From Isoetes taiwanensis (Eukaryota; Streptophyta; Lycopodiopsida; Isoetales; Isoetaceae): a DNA stretch of 64,000 nucleotides. Where the stretch lies: positions 1,111,395-1,175,394 of the forward strand of contig JAJEKV010000079.1 in assembly GCA_021234155.1 (NCBI GenBank), given 5' to 3'. The position numbers and the translations under genes were made by a program. This document shows, one piece after another, positions 23,726 to 35,529 of the stretch. Below the pieces are notes generated by a model. That model saw only the letters and a list, made by a program, of their open reading frames with translations. It did not search any database and was not told the origin of the DNA. Each line of letters starts with the position of its first letter. Positions within the stretch are counted from its first letter, which is position 1.

Positions 23726-25939
23726 TGCCACCTACAAAAAACTTATCGCGGCCCGAGGCACGCGATTCTCTTTCTCAACCCTTGCCTCTAGTCACTTACA
23801 TTGATGTGAGTGCCTTTATGGTATGGATTGAGAACATGCGGTATAAATTGTTCTCGCCAATATCATGCTTTCAAAGCGTGCGATGGTGGTTATATAAGAC
23901 CATGATGGAGTCATCATATATAGGATATAATTCTATAGACCATATATATATATATCCTATAACTTTTGATATTACAATACTATAGGAGAAGTAGGCTGAA
24001 AGGAGCTAATAAAAGAATGCTAAATTACAAATCATCAATGCATCTAGGTATTATTAGCGTTCATAACACTTAGTATTTCTATATAGGTAAAATTTCTTTG
24101 TCATGTCATTGTTTTAACAAATTTAAGAGGATTGTCCTTAAAACCATCCATTCCCCGGCATTATTGTTTCCTTTATAGATAACCTTAAACTCCCTGCACA
24201 AATTGCTGACCTTTCTTGAGGTGGAGACTCTGCGACCTTTCTTGGTGGGGCTTCGGTTAAGGAAAGAAAAGGTCATGAACAAAATTTTGAGGCATAGTCT
24301 TGACCAATGGAAAAAGATTTGTATTCATTTCTTAATTACATTGGGGACAATAATACATACAGTTGGAAGATAAATTGATTTGTCCTATCAGGATCATGTC
24401 ATAGCCAAATCTCATCATCTAATATTTCTAGCATAGGACAATATCTACTAAATTTCCACCATACTTTCCACTTCTCACTCCCTGACTTAGATACATCACG
24501 GGAAAGGGAAGAATTTATTGTTAAAATAGCCCTTTATTGCAAAGCATGTTGTTTATTGGGCAGGGGAAAGTCTGATAGTAATGCAGTGTAAAAAGTTTGC
24601 TACTGAATAAATCAATTCAATGAGATTAAATCAATGAAGTTTGTTTTCATTGTGTAAAAATTCGAACTTGTAGTTTCCTAGGAATAATATAAGAGATACA
24701 AGAGCTGACCTGCAACTTATCTTATCTGAGATCCACCAAGTACTAGCAATACGAGGAAATTTCGAGTTGTCTCATAAGGTAGCTGGTATATACATGCTCC
24801 AAATGGGGCCCCAAATCTCTTGCAGAAATACATCTTGCAAACACTTTGGAACTTGCCAACTCCAACAACTATCTTTGGACTTTTGATGGCTCTGTCTCTC
24901 TAAAAGCATATCATATCACATGCGAAATCAAGCAGCGAGTTTATATTAAACACAAAGTTTACCTTACAGCGGTGTCGCCCGGATATGGTACATTTGTTGA
25001 TGTACACTCCACTATACGGCTGAACGATCGAAGCATTTTTTCTGCCATCCCAAACCGGCAGTCACGAGGAATTAGGGCTATGGCTATAGCAGGCTAAAGT
25101 GGGATTAACTAGCAACCCGGCTTAGAGGAAAGGGTTGTGGCGATTCGGAAAACACTTCGGATGAAGCGTGGCCCGGGAAGCGGCTATGGTCTGCGCTTTC
25201 GAGCGATGGCGGGGCTTAGGGTTTTGTACCTTATTCACACGAGATAATGAAGACTTGGGAATGGTAGGGCTTCGCTTTGAACCTTTGCGGATCGGGGCTT
25301 CATTGTGCTTAGTAGAAGTTTTGCGCAGCTTCTTTGCAAGCCGTGCGGCTCAAAGGCTACGGGGATTAATTCCATGAGAGCTTTTCTTTTTGCTTGAAAA
25401 GAGAAAAACAAAGGGTTCCCTCAAAATTGGAACCTTAGCGGATTACTGAGTGTAACCTGCTTGAGAGGAGTTATCAAATAACCACCACAACGCAAGTAAG
25501 CTAATCGACCTTTTATACTTCGACCTTATACTGGTTGCAAGTAGCGATTTTGGAAGCTTACGGTTTTCCGTTCAATCATTCCAGAACTGAACCTAAATGC
25601 AGCGATGCGTCTTGGGAAGATGAAGCCTAGGCCTAGTTTACCTTTGATCCGGAGCCGTCTTACGCTTCAAAACCGGTAGCCGGAGTTTCAAGCAGGAGCA
25701 GCTATAGGCGGGCAATACGGTAGCAAAATGCAATGGCGAAACCCAGCCGTACATCCCAGCTAGTCATAAGCTACGCCTAATCACGCCATAAATGCCTAAA
25801 TGCATAGCGTGTCCTTCCACTGTGTACGGCGAAAAATTATATGCGACGAAATAGGTAACGTGTAGAGCGCCAGAAAATCATTTGCAGCGAAATTAGATCA
25901 AAACAAAATATAGAAATAAGAAAAAATGAAAGCTGCGCA
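23726..25939. mobile_element. 2.2 kb insertion with TG...CA ends, possible solo LTR
   Basis: Copy 1 of block A has the uninterrupted site around 980-990 (CTTTATACC), while copy 2 carries 2.2 kb there. The insert starts TGCCACC and ends GCTGCGCA. It is flanked on both sides by TTTATA (23720-23725 and 25940-25945), consistent with a 5-6 bp target duplication. TGC/GCA ends and a short duplication fit a solo LTR. No protein domain was recognised. The last 0.85 kb (25080-25930) is clearly richer in GC than the rest, so it may be composite. Confidence 0.5.
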
Positions 25940-26749
25940 TTTATATATGAGTAATTCGTTACTTACAAGAAGAATATAAATATTGAGCTAAGGACTTATT
26001 ATATGACTTAAAATCGCGGGAGATTACCATAAAGAGTCGCGAGGAAGGGAAGAATTCCGATTGACAGTGAAATACATGCCGCTTGACGATTTCGAATGGA
26101 TCAAAGATGAAATATGATTGAAGAGTATTGACACCCGGTCACCGCGGAAGGAAGAAGGCAAAAGGAAGGCAAGCCAGATGGTCGAGGAACCCAAGCGGAG
26201 AAACATCTGGGATCAAGTCAAGTTACTTCAAAAGAATAGTAGAGGGTAAAAGCATGTTAGGGTGTCCCTTAACAAGGATCATCTAGTGACTAAAAAAGTA
26301 CCTAAAAAGGTATCCTGCACTAGGTACTGCAGAACTTATTCAATATCTCAATAAATATTAATTTTAATGGTTTATGCAGTCTTTTAAGTCTTAGGTTTGT
26401 GCTTCACATAACATCAAATCTCAATGTGTCATAGACTTTTATTTTGAATTTTGAATTTGGTTTTCATGAAAAAAGAAAAGAGAAAGTTCCTGGAGTACCT
26501 AGTGTATGTGCTTGGCAGGTTTCAAAATGGACCCCCTAACATGCTTTTACCCTAGACCTATGGATAAGATTTGAATTCATGAGGCCGGACCAGTGGCGGC
26601 AGAGAAATTCAGATTGGAGATTAGATATGCTTACCAAAAAGAAAAAAGTATTTTACAAATCCACAACCGATAATATACTGCAGGAAAAAAGGCCGAAAAG
26701 CCCTATTGATAAATATGTTATGCTTATGCAAAGAAAATAGATGTAGATC

Positions 26750-26802
26750 AAGAGATCAAGAAAGAAAGAAAGAGATCAAGAAAGAGATCAAGAAAGAAGA
26801 TC

Positions 26803-26834
<32 letters not shown>

Positions 26835-26835
26835 A

Positions 26836-26867
<32 letters not shown>

Positions 26868-26975
26868 GATCAAGAAAGAGAGAAAGAGAAAGAAAGAAAA
26901 GAAGAAAGAAAGAAAGAAAGAAAGAAAAGAAAAGAAAAGAAAAGAAAAGAAAAAGAAAAAGAAAGAAAGAATGAA
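26750..26975. repeat. (GAAA)n microsatellite with GATC interruptions
   Basis: Over 200 bp consist of GAAA units, regularly broken by GATCAA in the first half and grading to AAAAG at the end. It is purine-only on the plus strand. The open frames across it (lysine/glutamate on one strand, serine/phenylalanine on the other) are repeat artefacts. Confidence 0.95.
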
Positions 26976-27196
26976 TCTGCTTGGCAGCACAATTGTATGA
27001 AATAATTAGAAGATCTTGAGAAGAAAATCAATCACGAGAAGAAAAACGCCATCCATGCTACCGAGGGATGTACCAAAAGCTTTGCATTCTTAGGATCCAA
27101 AAAGCGATCCTCATATTCCCTCGATGATGAGTAATTGTACATGTACTTAATTCAGAGCATCATACCACCATCCAATGTGAGCAACAACGATCTCGA

Positions 27197-27427
27197 AGCA
27201 CAGGGGGATGCACTTATACATAAAGGGGGTATAGCATGCGTTGAGAGGGTATGAAACCCCCTTGTATACTGCATAATCTTAAAGGCAATTTGGCCCCTCA
27301 TTTATGGAAATGTTGCCATCGGAGACTAAAAACACCCCTAAGTATCACGTCACGCCGTGGTCCAAAAACACTACCAGTTGAACTCTCATAGGTTGCTCAC
27401 GGTGATCAAAGATTGAATCCCAGGGTC
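27197..27427. other. about 240 bp insertion in block A copy 2
   Basis: Copy 1 reads straight through at 1865-1890. Copy 2 has an extra segment bounded by TCTC words that includes AAAGGGGGTATAGCATGCG and, further on, ATGAAACCCCCTTGTATACT, which are partly complementary. It may be a short non-autonomous element. Family unknown. Confidence 0.45.
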
Positions 27428-28139
27428 TCAGTAGTATGCGCCTTCCTCATTCGTGAACGGTTACATGCACTAGCATGCTCTAAGATGTCAAATCATTGCT
27501 AAAGCCCAATAAATACTCTAGAAATGTTCCACAAATATGCGGCAACTTAAGTCGTACAACCAAATGCAATATAATAAGTGTTATCGTGGCATATATGTGA
27601 TGTGTTGTGATGTTTGTAACCATAAATTCCTAGAATAGTTGAACAATTGCAAGTAGTATGTTCCATATTCTAGTGTTGGCATTCAATTTAGCTTCTAAAT
27701 AGCATTTATCAAGGTCCTCCAATTTAAATCTACAAGGGATGTACTTGATTTACTAAAAGTCAAAACACACCTTTAGTCAGTTACTATGGACATTTCAATG
27801 TACATGCATCTACAACTGTATGGCTGTCTACAATAGAATGGTACTTACATACGACACTGATACAACTACTTCCATATCAAATTGAAACGTGCAACTTCTT
27901 CAAAAAATCAATGTACATATGTTTACAACTTCATGGTTAATCTGCAATACGATCATACTTATGCCCATCAACGATGGGCTCTGTTACTAGTTTCTTTTAA
28001 AATAAAACACAATTTCCTCCTCTCAAACCTTGCAGTTAAAGGATCCTTTTAACATCATGCTTAGCATGCTTAACTGCAATAAATTTTTAATACCGTGAGA
28101 AATGAGAAATCCAACACCTGAATGGCCTGAATAGGCAGC

Positions 28140-28345
28140 TTGTTGGAGCAGCACAAGGCACTTATTCATGTGCCATTCATGCAAGTCAAAAAGGCACATA
28201 TAGGCAACAATTGTAAGGCAATTACAAGGCACTTATTCATGTGCCATTTATGCGAGTCAAAATGGCACGTATAGGCAACACTTACAGGGCAATTACAAGG
28301 CGCTTATTTATTTGCCATTTATGCCAATCAAAATGGCAAAACTCT
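28140..28345. repeat. 73 bp tandem repeat, three units
   Basis: The word CAAGGCACTTATTCATGTGCCATT recurs at 28151, 28226 and (diverged) 28298, each followed by GGCA...TATAGGCAAC. GTGCCATT and AATGGCAC make each unit partly palindromic. Diverged fragments continue to about 28480. Confidence 0.8.
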
Positions 28346-28489
28346 AATCACACTTACATGGCACATACAAGGACAATATTATGTGCGCCATTTATAATGG
28401 TATAAATGATAAAAATGTCACTTACATGGCATATAATTGTCACATATTTGAATTTGTCATGAAAATGTGCCATTTGTGACCATTTTCGT

Positions 28490-29460
28490 GGTAATGCAAG
28501 TCCCTGCATACCTATGAGGTAGGAGTGGTAGATCTAGAGGTTGGAAGGCATCTCATTCACCCTATTGTTATATGTACAATCAAAGAGCATAACTATTATG
28601 GTTGAGAAGCATCTCTTAACGTCAATATACAATCATGCAACCTTTGAAATTTATTAAAATATTTCTTGATTCTAGGGGGCTAGAGGATAATACTTGGACC
28701 TAAAGCCTATTGTATAGATAATGACAATGAGCATACATCGGTAAGATGCATGAGCATCTAGACTGATACTACTGATTCTAGTTAAAGTGTCTTGACACTT
28801 CTGAAGGAGTTGGAATGGATCTTGTATGATTATCGAATTGTCGATATACTCTTGCTGCTATGCTAGGACTGGAAGACTATGATGGTAACAACTTTAGGCT
28901 TAATATGCTTACATAATATCTCAAAGTTTTGGAGAAGTTAATCTTTTTATCTAATGAAATATGGTTGGATATCACAACCTTCAATTAAAAAGGAAATGGT
29001 GTCCATGATTGCTAGGATCTCAAGATTCTTCTTTTTGATAACGAAGATCCACCCATTTGAGGTTTTTTGGCATATAAATAGAATATGTAAATATGCCAAA
29101 AGACAAAACCAAACTAGATCTTTAGATATGCTCAAGAAGTGGACAAGATGCCAAAATCTACTTCTGGCAAACGAGTTACCCCCTTAACATGGCCAATTCA
29201 AAAAGGGGGATTGAAATAGTGGAAGTGAAAAAATGTACAGGCTAAGAGATTGAGTAGAGTAGTATTTTTTAAACATCAGTTGGGGTCCAACTAGTTTAGA
29301 GACGCGCACATAACACTAGCATTGCTTTATGAATCCTGTTCCCATCTAGTTTACATTGCATATCCCTATGAGAACTCAACCCAATTGAACAAACCAACTA
29401 ACCCACCCCGAGTAACTGAACAATAGTCGAGGCTGCCCTTTGGTTTGTTAAGCTCCAATC
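28490..29460. other. unassigned, possible retroelement fragment
   Basis: The phrase LEDYDGNNF can be read near 28868-28895, similar to the start of Ty1-copia gag, and a purine run AAAAAGGGGGA lies at 29201-29211. Both are weak and no LTR was found, so only a possible fragment is noted. Confidence 0.25.
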
Positions 29461-29463
29461 ATA

Positions 29464-30165
29464 AGGCCCTAAGGCAGGGTTCACATGCAGCGTTGCCTTC
29501 GGCTGTGCCATGTTTTACGTTAATCTTGTACATACTAGCTAGCTTATCCCACTGCCTTGTAACAACCAAATTTGATCTTGGTTGAATTGGTTAATTTATA
29601 TAAAAAACTTTATAATAATATTTATTATTTCCTCAGCTGGTTTGGGATGCTACTAAAAAAAAATAAAATTGGGGCACACCAGTATTGTCAGGTAGTTCAA
29701 GGACGATATAGGTATGGTATGTATTTAACATACTAAGATGGCATGTGACAATGCTCGAAAAATGGCGAGCCATTTGGCACGACTCTGACGCCTCCCGACG
29801 ATGCATGTAAACCCACCCTAAGAGGCGATTTACGTGTAGAATCGTCGCCACCATCATCGTGCAAAATGGTTCGCCATTTTTTGTGACCATCAAGAACCGT
29901 CGGGAACCTTTCTTCAAGCTAACATAGCAAAACAGGGCACCATTGTGACGATGACTCTACATGTAAAGCGCCTGAGAGCCGGTTCACATGCAGTGAAGGT
30001 GCCATCACCGTCATGTAAAAGGCTCACCCTTTTACACGCACCATCACCTGCAATCGCCAAATAGCACAGGGCAAAGCAGGGCCCCTCTCCAGCGATGGTT
30101 GCTAGCACAGGGCAAAGAAGGGCCCTCTCCAGCGATGGTTGCATGTGAACCCAGCCTGTGGGGGC
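29464..30165. mobile_element. MITE-like element with terminal inverted repeats
   Basis: The left end has GGCAGGGTTCACATGCAG just after GGCCCTAA; the right end reads GCATGTGAACCCAGCCTGTGGGGGC, its near reverse complement, about 20 bp of imperfect inverted repeat. The roughly 700 bp interior holds further partial copies of the same terminal word (GGTTCACATGCAG near 29980, CATGTAAACCCACCCTA near 29806). It also has a direct duplication of about 47 bp (AGCACAGGGCAAAG...CTCCAGCGATGG) at 30060-30145. No transposase is encoded and no clear target duplication was found. It is probably a non-autonomous DNA element, possibly nested, lying directly upstream of the hnRNP Q-like gene. Confidence 0.55.
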
Positions 30166-30171
30166 AACCAT

Positions 30172-30414
30172 GTGATGTTACATATATATAGAAATCAGTT
30201 GTTCTACCATTATGGAACAATGTATATATGATCCCAACATAGGCTTTACAATGTACAAACGCAGCCACTAGGCTATTATTTGTCGAATTGTTTCATTTTG
30301 TGCGTCGATAGCAGGTTCTTGGCTGCTAACGGATTTGGTTTAACACCCTACAGTTTTTCAACGAATATTCTGTTGCTTTCTTTCTCGTCGACTTCTTGCT
30401 CCGACATCGCAGTC
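30172..30414 (+). promoter_or_regulatory. putative promoter and 5' leader of the hnRNP Q-like gene
   Basis: A TATATATA run at 30182-30190 lies about 225 bp upstream of the chosen ATG and just after the end of a terminal-inverted-repeat element. It is the best TATA-box candidate. The rest is pyrimidine-rich leader without stops in the coding frame after 30280. Assignment rests on position only. Confidence 0.4.
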
Positions 30415-33400
30415 ATGGCTCCGCCTTCTTCTAATCAGCGAGGTTCTCACTCTTCGCTTTTTACGTTTGTTCTTGTCTTTTCTGCATGTTCTTAATTTGG
30501 CAATTTAGGGCTTCAAGTCTTTGAGCATCGGAATTCTTAGAGATTTTTTTCTTCCTTTTCTCGATTCCCCTGTTCTTGCTTACTATTCTACCATAATTGA
30601 GAGGTTTTGAGGTTTCGTTATTAAACCTATTGCGATTCACAAAATATCCTTTTACCTTCAAATGGTATTACCTTTGATTGTTTTTCAGATAATTCCAAAG
30701 TACGTGGTTCTGAGGTATTTGTTGGTGGGCTTAAACGAAATGTGACAGAGGAAGCCATTCGAGAGGTATTGTGCGTCTTGGCATTCTTCTAGCATGGTTT
30801 ATTTTCCAACATTATCCAATATTGACGTGATTTATGACAGTTTTTTGCTGACTGTGGTGAGATTAGTGAGATTAGAATAATGCGGGATCAAGCTGGAGCA
30901 GTAAAGGTTTGTGTTTTCCTTCAATTCTTGTAGGTGATTGAACGTTTTCCAGAATTCGGAGTAGTCAAGTAGTCTCAAAGCCATAGAACGCTTATAAGGC
31001 AATGAATTTTCTTTTAATGGAACAGGGATATTGCTTTGTTCGCTTTGCAAGTAAAGAGGCATCATTAAAGGCACAAAAGACAAAAAACGACACTATGGTA
31101 AGATTCCTTTTTTATGTCGTTCAATTGATGACATTCGAAATAACATGTCTCGCAGTTTCAAGGGAAAAAGATTGGCGTAAACCAGTCTTCTGACCAATAC
31201 ACTCTTTACCTTGGTGGAATCCGTAAAGGTATCTTACAATAATGATATGTTTGCCAGCATTCTAGATTTTAGTCTTGCAATCCAAGGTTCTTAGAAATTT
31301 GCGCATAGTAAATGGCCTGATTGAAGGCATGTTGCATGCAGATTGGTCTCTTGAAGATTTTGAGAAAATTGTAAAGCAGGTTGGCATGGTTTACACTTAG
31401 ATTTTAGAATCGTGTTTGGATAATGAATGGGTAAAGCTTGGAGAGGAGGCCTGTAGTTCACATTAGTCTTCCGTATTACTGCAGGCATTTCAGGATGTGC
31501 AATTAGTGGACCTGATAATGCAACCAAATGCGGAAGAGACTGGCAATAAGCGCCAACGAAACCGCGGTTTTGGATTTGTGGACTTCGTATCTCATGCTGT
31601 TAGTCCTTGTTCCTTCTTCTTAGATCACCATTCCAATGTACAAGCATGATGTGCTCTTTATGTGGTGGTGGATGCTTGAATGTCACATACTAACCGGACC
31701 ACTTATTTGCATCGGTTTTGGGCAGATTGGGGAAGCTTATTGCAGCTTTGGGCATGTTTGGATGCCAATTACAATTCGACTTTTAGATTGGCCCATAATT
31801 AATTGTCTTCGGCCATGCAAGTACAGAAGTTCCAACTCCTGTGATTCGTGCTTTTGTTAACCTTCTGCCTCTCACTTTTTTCCTTATCCTTATGGTAGAA
31901 AATGCTTGGGTCTTTGCAAGACATGCGTTGAGGGAATTGCAACTAACCTTCCCACATATTCACATATCTGATAACTTGCTTGCTTATCTGTCTATCTTGA
32001 ACATTTGGTGCTAAGCAGTTTTGGTTGGCATCACGTCCATCCTATGCCAGTATCAAACCACACTATCCCTCTGGTTCTTTAAGATCATACTATGCATCCA
32101 TATCTAGTCATCGAATGTTGTAGACCTTGATGCTATACTATTCACAACCACACTATACGCTACCAGCGAGGTGCCCTTTTGGCATCACCATCTGCCTCTT
32201 TGCTCGTGGCATTTACTTTATTCATTCTTTTTTTTCTACTCATTAAATTAGGTGGCACTTTCCGTAAAGAAGCACCAGCCTATAAATGTCTATCGGTGTT
32301 CACAAGCGCAGTTTGACTTATCCAATGCTGTTTACTCATACTTGATAAGTTAACATTAAGGGTCCTGAAGGGGATCATTGAAGAGACAGCAAATTTGTTT
32401 CTTGTGCTTGAGCAGAATAATCTTGAGTCTGGCATACAGATGACTATCATTCACCGGCGTTTTGGTCCAGTGCTGCAATAGCGTTTGGTGTGCTAACATC
32501 TCTCTCTTTTCAATTACTACCTCACATGATTATTTTCTCTCTTGGTGAACACAATTTGCACATCATTTCACTTGCCATGATCACTAAGTCATTGGTTGTC
32601 TCTATGCTGATGCCTCTGCATCATTAATTTTAAACATCTCTAAGTTCTCTTTTTGTTTTTTCTGAGTACTATTGCAATTAGAGCAGCAATATATGCAATT
32701 TGTTGTCTCCAGTGGATGACTCATGTTCTATTAATTGCCCAAAAAGCTTTCCTCTAAGCTGCACCTTTGCTAGGAGTTCACATAAAAAAGCTTAGTATTG
32801 TTTCAAACCATCTTTTACAATCATCAAACATGGCATCGTTTAAAGAGAAAGCCTTGATGATATAAGTTGCGGAAATGACTTGGTGTTTAGCCCATCCTAT
32901 ATTATTTTTGAGCCCCTACTTTGTCAATCATTTTAATTCTCTCTCTCCTAGGAAAAGGTGCCGTCCTATTCTCTCAGGTAGTTATATCACCTAGAAGTAG
33001 TAAGCTTCTTCAATAAGCAGAGACATGGAAAGCATCTTGTCCTTGGTTCTTCCATAGATCATTAATATGCCACTCATTTGTAGCGAGGTGCATCCTTGGA
33101 TGCCTATTATCTAATCCATATCCCTAAACAAATCCTGGAATCCAGCATCTCAGCCCTTTATCTTCTCAAAATCACAGGCTGCAGCACGTGCATATAAGAT
33201 GGCATCTAGGGAGGATTTTCTGCTTGGAGGAAAGCATAAAGTGGTAGTGGACTGGGCTGAAGCACAGCCTGAACCTGATCCAGACGAAATTGCAAAGGTA
33301 TATATTAGGTTTTTGTCCTCGTAAATTTAGCCGCAGTGATGCATGGTGGATTCTATTTATGTAGGTGAAAACTGCGTTTATTGGTAATCTTCCAAGTAAC

Positions 33401-35465
33401 ACGAGTGATGAACATCTACGAAGTCTGCTTGCTTCTTTTGGAAAGGTAACATACTGATTCCATTCGGAATGGATTATTCCTCGATATTTGTAAAATTCAA
33501 CATTTTCTAGTATAAACTGATTCATGTTGAGTCCCAATCATGGACTTTGGTCTTATAAGTATCAGCCTTCATATCTTTTCTCTCTGAATATTTGATATGA
33601 TCTGACGTGCCTCTGGACACGTAGCTTGGTTAGAATGAGGTCATCATCACAGAATAGAGGGGGCGATGGCATATTCACTTCCATTATGTGACTGTTGATA
33701 TTCAAAGTAGTTTATGAATTTGAATGGCTTAGATACTCGTTGGCCTCAACATGGTGTAATTACATTTCACTCTTATTTTATTTTGCAGGTTGAGAGAGTT
33801 TCAATTTTGAGGAAAAGCACTCAACCTATTGGTTTTGTTGAATTCTCAAAACGTTCTGTAAGTCCTAAATGTGATGTTTTGTTCCTTATGTGGGATGTTT
33901 TTCTCATGTCTCTTTACATCAGGAGCTAGAAAATGCTGTGAAGGAAATGGACGGAAAACTCGTTGATGGTCCTGCTAAAGGTCCCAAGTTTAAAATTTCG
34001 GTAATATGACTTAAAAAATGTGTGAATGGTTTGAACTTATGGTGGGGAAACAGTTGACATGTTTGTAACAACCATTAATAGTTTACCATGGTTTCTCTTG
34101 TAGTTAAAATACCTCCATAATATATGGCTATGCATGGGGTCTGAAGTTAGAACCTTACGTGCTTCATGGCCAGCAATAAGCAGTAAACACTTTAGTGCTG
34201 TCTTAACACCAGAATCGTAAATGTTTATCCATTTCATTGTAATGATTGATTTACAGCTACATCTTCCTTTCAGGTCTCGGTTGCAAAACCTTCTGCGGAC
34301 AAGAGTCGAAAACGTGCTCGGGATGATTCAAAGACCGACAATGTTGGCACAAACAAATCAAATCTTCTTGGGGGTCTGTATAATCCTCTGGCAGCATACC
34401 CAGACTATGCAGATTATGGTTTGGGTAAAAGTCAAAGGGTCCCAACCAAGCCAATAGAGGTCTCTTGCAGTTGGCTTCCTCGTCATTTTTTAATTTTCTA
34501 ATGTGCCACATGCTGCTAATCAGGTTTTATGTTGGCTGTTGCTAGGTTATTGATCCATATGATATCGTCTTTTCTTTGCTAAAGCCGGCTGTCGCAGATA
34601 GGATAAAGATGCTTTTCCATCAGGGTTATGCAACACGGCAGGAGGTATTAAGCTTATGTCCCTTTTTTTTGTTGTCATTATTTCGCTCCATCATCTTGAC
34701 TCGTCACCTAAATATAATTTTTTGATGATTGCTAGATTGACATCCATGTCCTAGAGGGATTGAGGGAACTTCCTGAAGCAGCAGCTATTTCAGCGCTGGA
34801 TCAGGTAAGGAACTCATTTTGATTGGACACATTTGTGCGATGGATCTAAAAGATGATCTTCATTAACTTGATGCAGTTTGCGCTTTCAAGTTTTGGAGAC
34901 TCACGGACCAGAAGTGCTTATCTAGTGGGTGTTATTGACATGGTAAAATCAGCGAACCTCAATTGTGATTGTGGTTGTACGATTATGTTTTCTCGTACAA
35001 TTGTGATTGTGGTTGTATGATTATGTTTTCTCACGCTATGATACGTGTGATGCGCAGACACGTAGAGAACTAGCTTATGCACAGGCTCCACTTAAGGGTC
35101 CTGCTGTGCATGATGTTGGAGCAAGTTCTATTTCAAGGTTTTCAGTCATTGATCCTTTACCTGCAGCAAATCCAGATATTGGAAGGTGCATCTTCTTTAT
35201 TGTTAGTTGTATTATGCCTTCCATATTCTTAATCAATTCATTTTCCAGATACGATGGATATTCTTCCTTTTCAACGCCAAGCTACCTTTCCAGTAATTTT
35301 AGTATAGATCCTTTACTGGATGCATATAACTTGCCTTCTCAGAAAGTGCAACCATATAGCTTGCCTTCTCAGAAAGTGCAACCAAAGCTGGGAAGCAAAG
35401 ATGTGGCTGGGGTCCGTCAGCCTCTTAGGTTTGACCCATTTACTGGTAGAGCCTTACAAATTTGA
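30415..35465 (+). CDS. hnRNP Q/R-like RNA-binding protein, three RRMs, 17 exons
   Basis: This is the only confident intact gene. Exons joined at GT-AG borders: 30415-30442, 30689-30765, 30841-30906, 31026-31097, 31156-31228, 31342-31379, 31485-31598, 33178-33297, 33365-33445, 33789-33857, 33923-34000, 34274-34459, 34546-34644, 34736-34804, 34877-34942, 35058-35185, 35249-35465. They give a 526-residue protein with no internal stop. RRM1 (about 19-92) has VFVGGL and GYCFVRFA. RRM2 (97-178) has LYLGGI and GFGFVDFV. RRM3 (197-275) has AFIGNL and IGFVEF. The linker VDWAEAQPEPDPDEIAKVK closely resembles animal SYNCRIP. A basic KSRKRAR (282-288) could be a nuclear signal. Residues about 341-417 match the hnRNP Q acidic (NURR) domain. 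The likely role is nuclear binding and processing of RNA; plant LIF2 belongs to the same broad family. The start at 30415 is chosen for its short plausible N-terminus; an in-frame upstream ATG at 30280 would add 45 hydrophobic residues and is less likely. Confidence 0.88.
31599..33177 (+). other. large intron 7 of the hnRNP Q-like gene
   Basis: This 1.58 kb intron splits the codons for RRM2 after VDFVSHA. The donor is GTTAGTCC and the acceptor is AATCACAG. No coding relic or clear repeat is recognised inside it. All other introns of the gene are below about 350 bp. Confidence 0.8.
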
Positions 35466-35529
35466 CCCTTTTACAGGAGAGCCAGTGAAGCATGACAGAA
35501 GTATGAATAAGAAATCTAGGGGGCGTTAA
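35430..35529 (+). other. probable 1-base frameshift at the 3' end of the hnRNP Q-like gene
   Basis: The annotated frame ends FDPFTGRALQI then TGA at 35463-35465. Moving one frame at about 35440 reads GEPYKFDPFTGEPVKHD and continues to a TAA at 35527-35529. The motif FDPFTGEP would then occur twice, and the protein would gain about 21 basic-rich residues. One surplus base in the GGTAGAG run explains this. It may be an assembly error or a real truncating mutation; the sequence alone cannot say which. Confidence 0.7.

Larger units (their letters stand above)
22722..28085. repeat. block A, copy 2, with insertions
   Basis: This is the second direct copy of 1-2535, expanded by about 2.2 kb at 23726-25939, by a different sequence containing a GAAA microsatellite at about 26525-27035, and by about 240 bp near 27197-27427. 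It starts at the 3' tail of the LINE, so position 1 of the window probably also follows such a tail. After 28085 the sequence diverges from copy 1. Confidence 0.9.

Noticed and set aside
26706-27005. 99-codon Lys/Glu-rich open frame
   Set aside because: It is the translation of the GAAA microsatellite and has no sequence of its own.
28140-28345. CRISPR-like array
   Set aside because: The repeats are 73 bp, head to tail with no unique spacers, and the context is a plant nuclear genome.
30280-30495. Upstream in-frame ATG at 30280 as the start of the hnRNP Q-like protein
   Set aside because: It would add 45 hydrophobic residues unlike the family and would need reading through the leader; the ATG at 30415 directly precedes exon 2 and RRM1.
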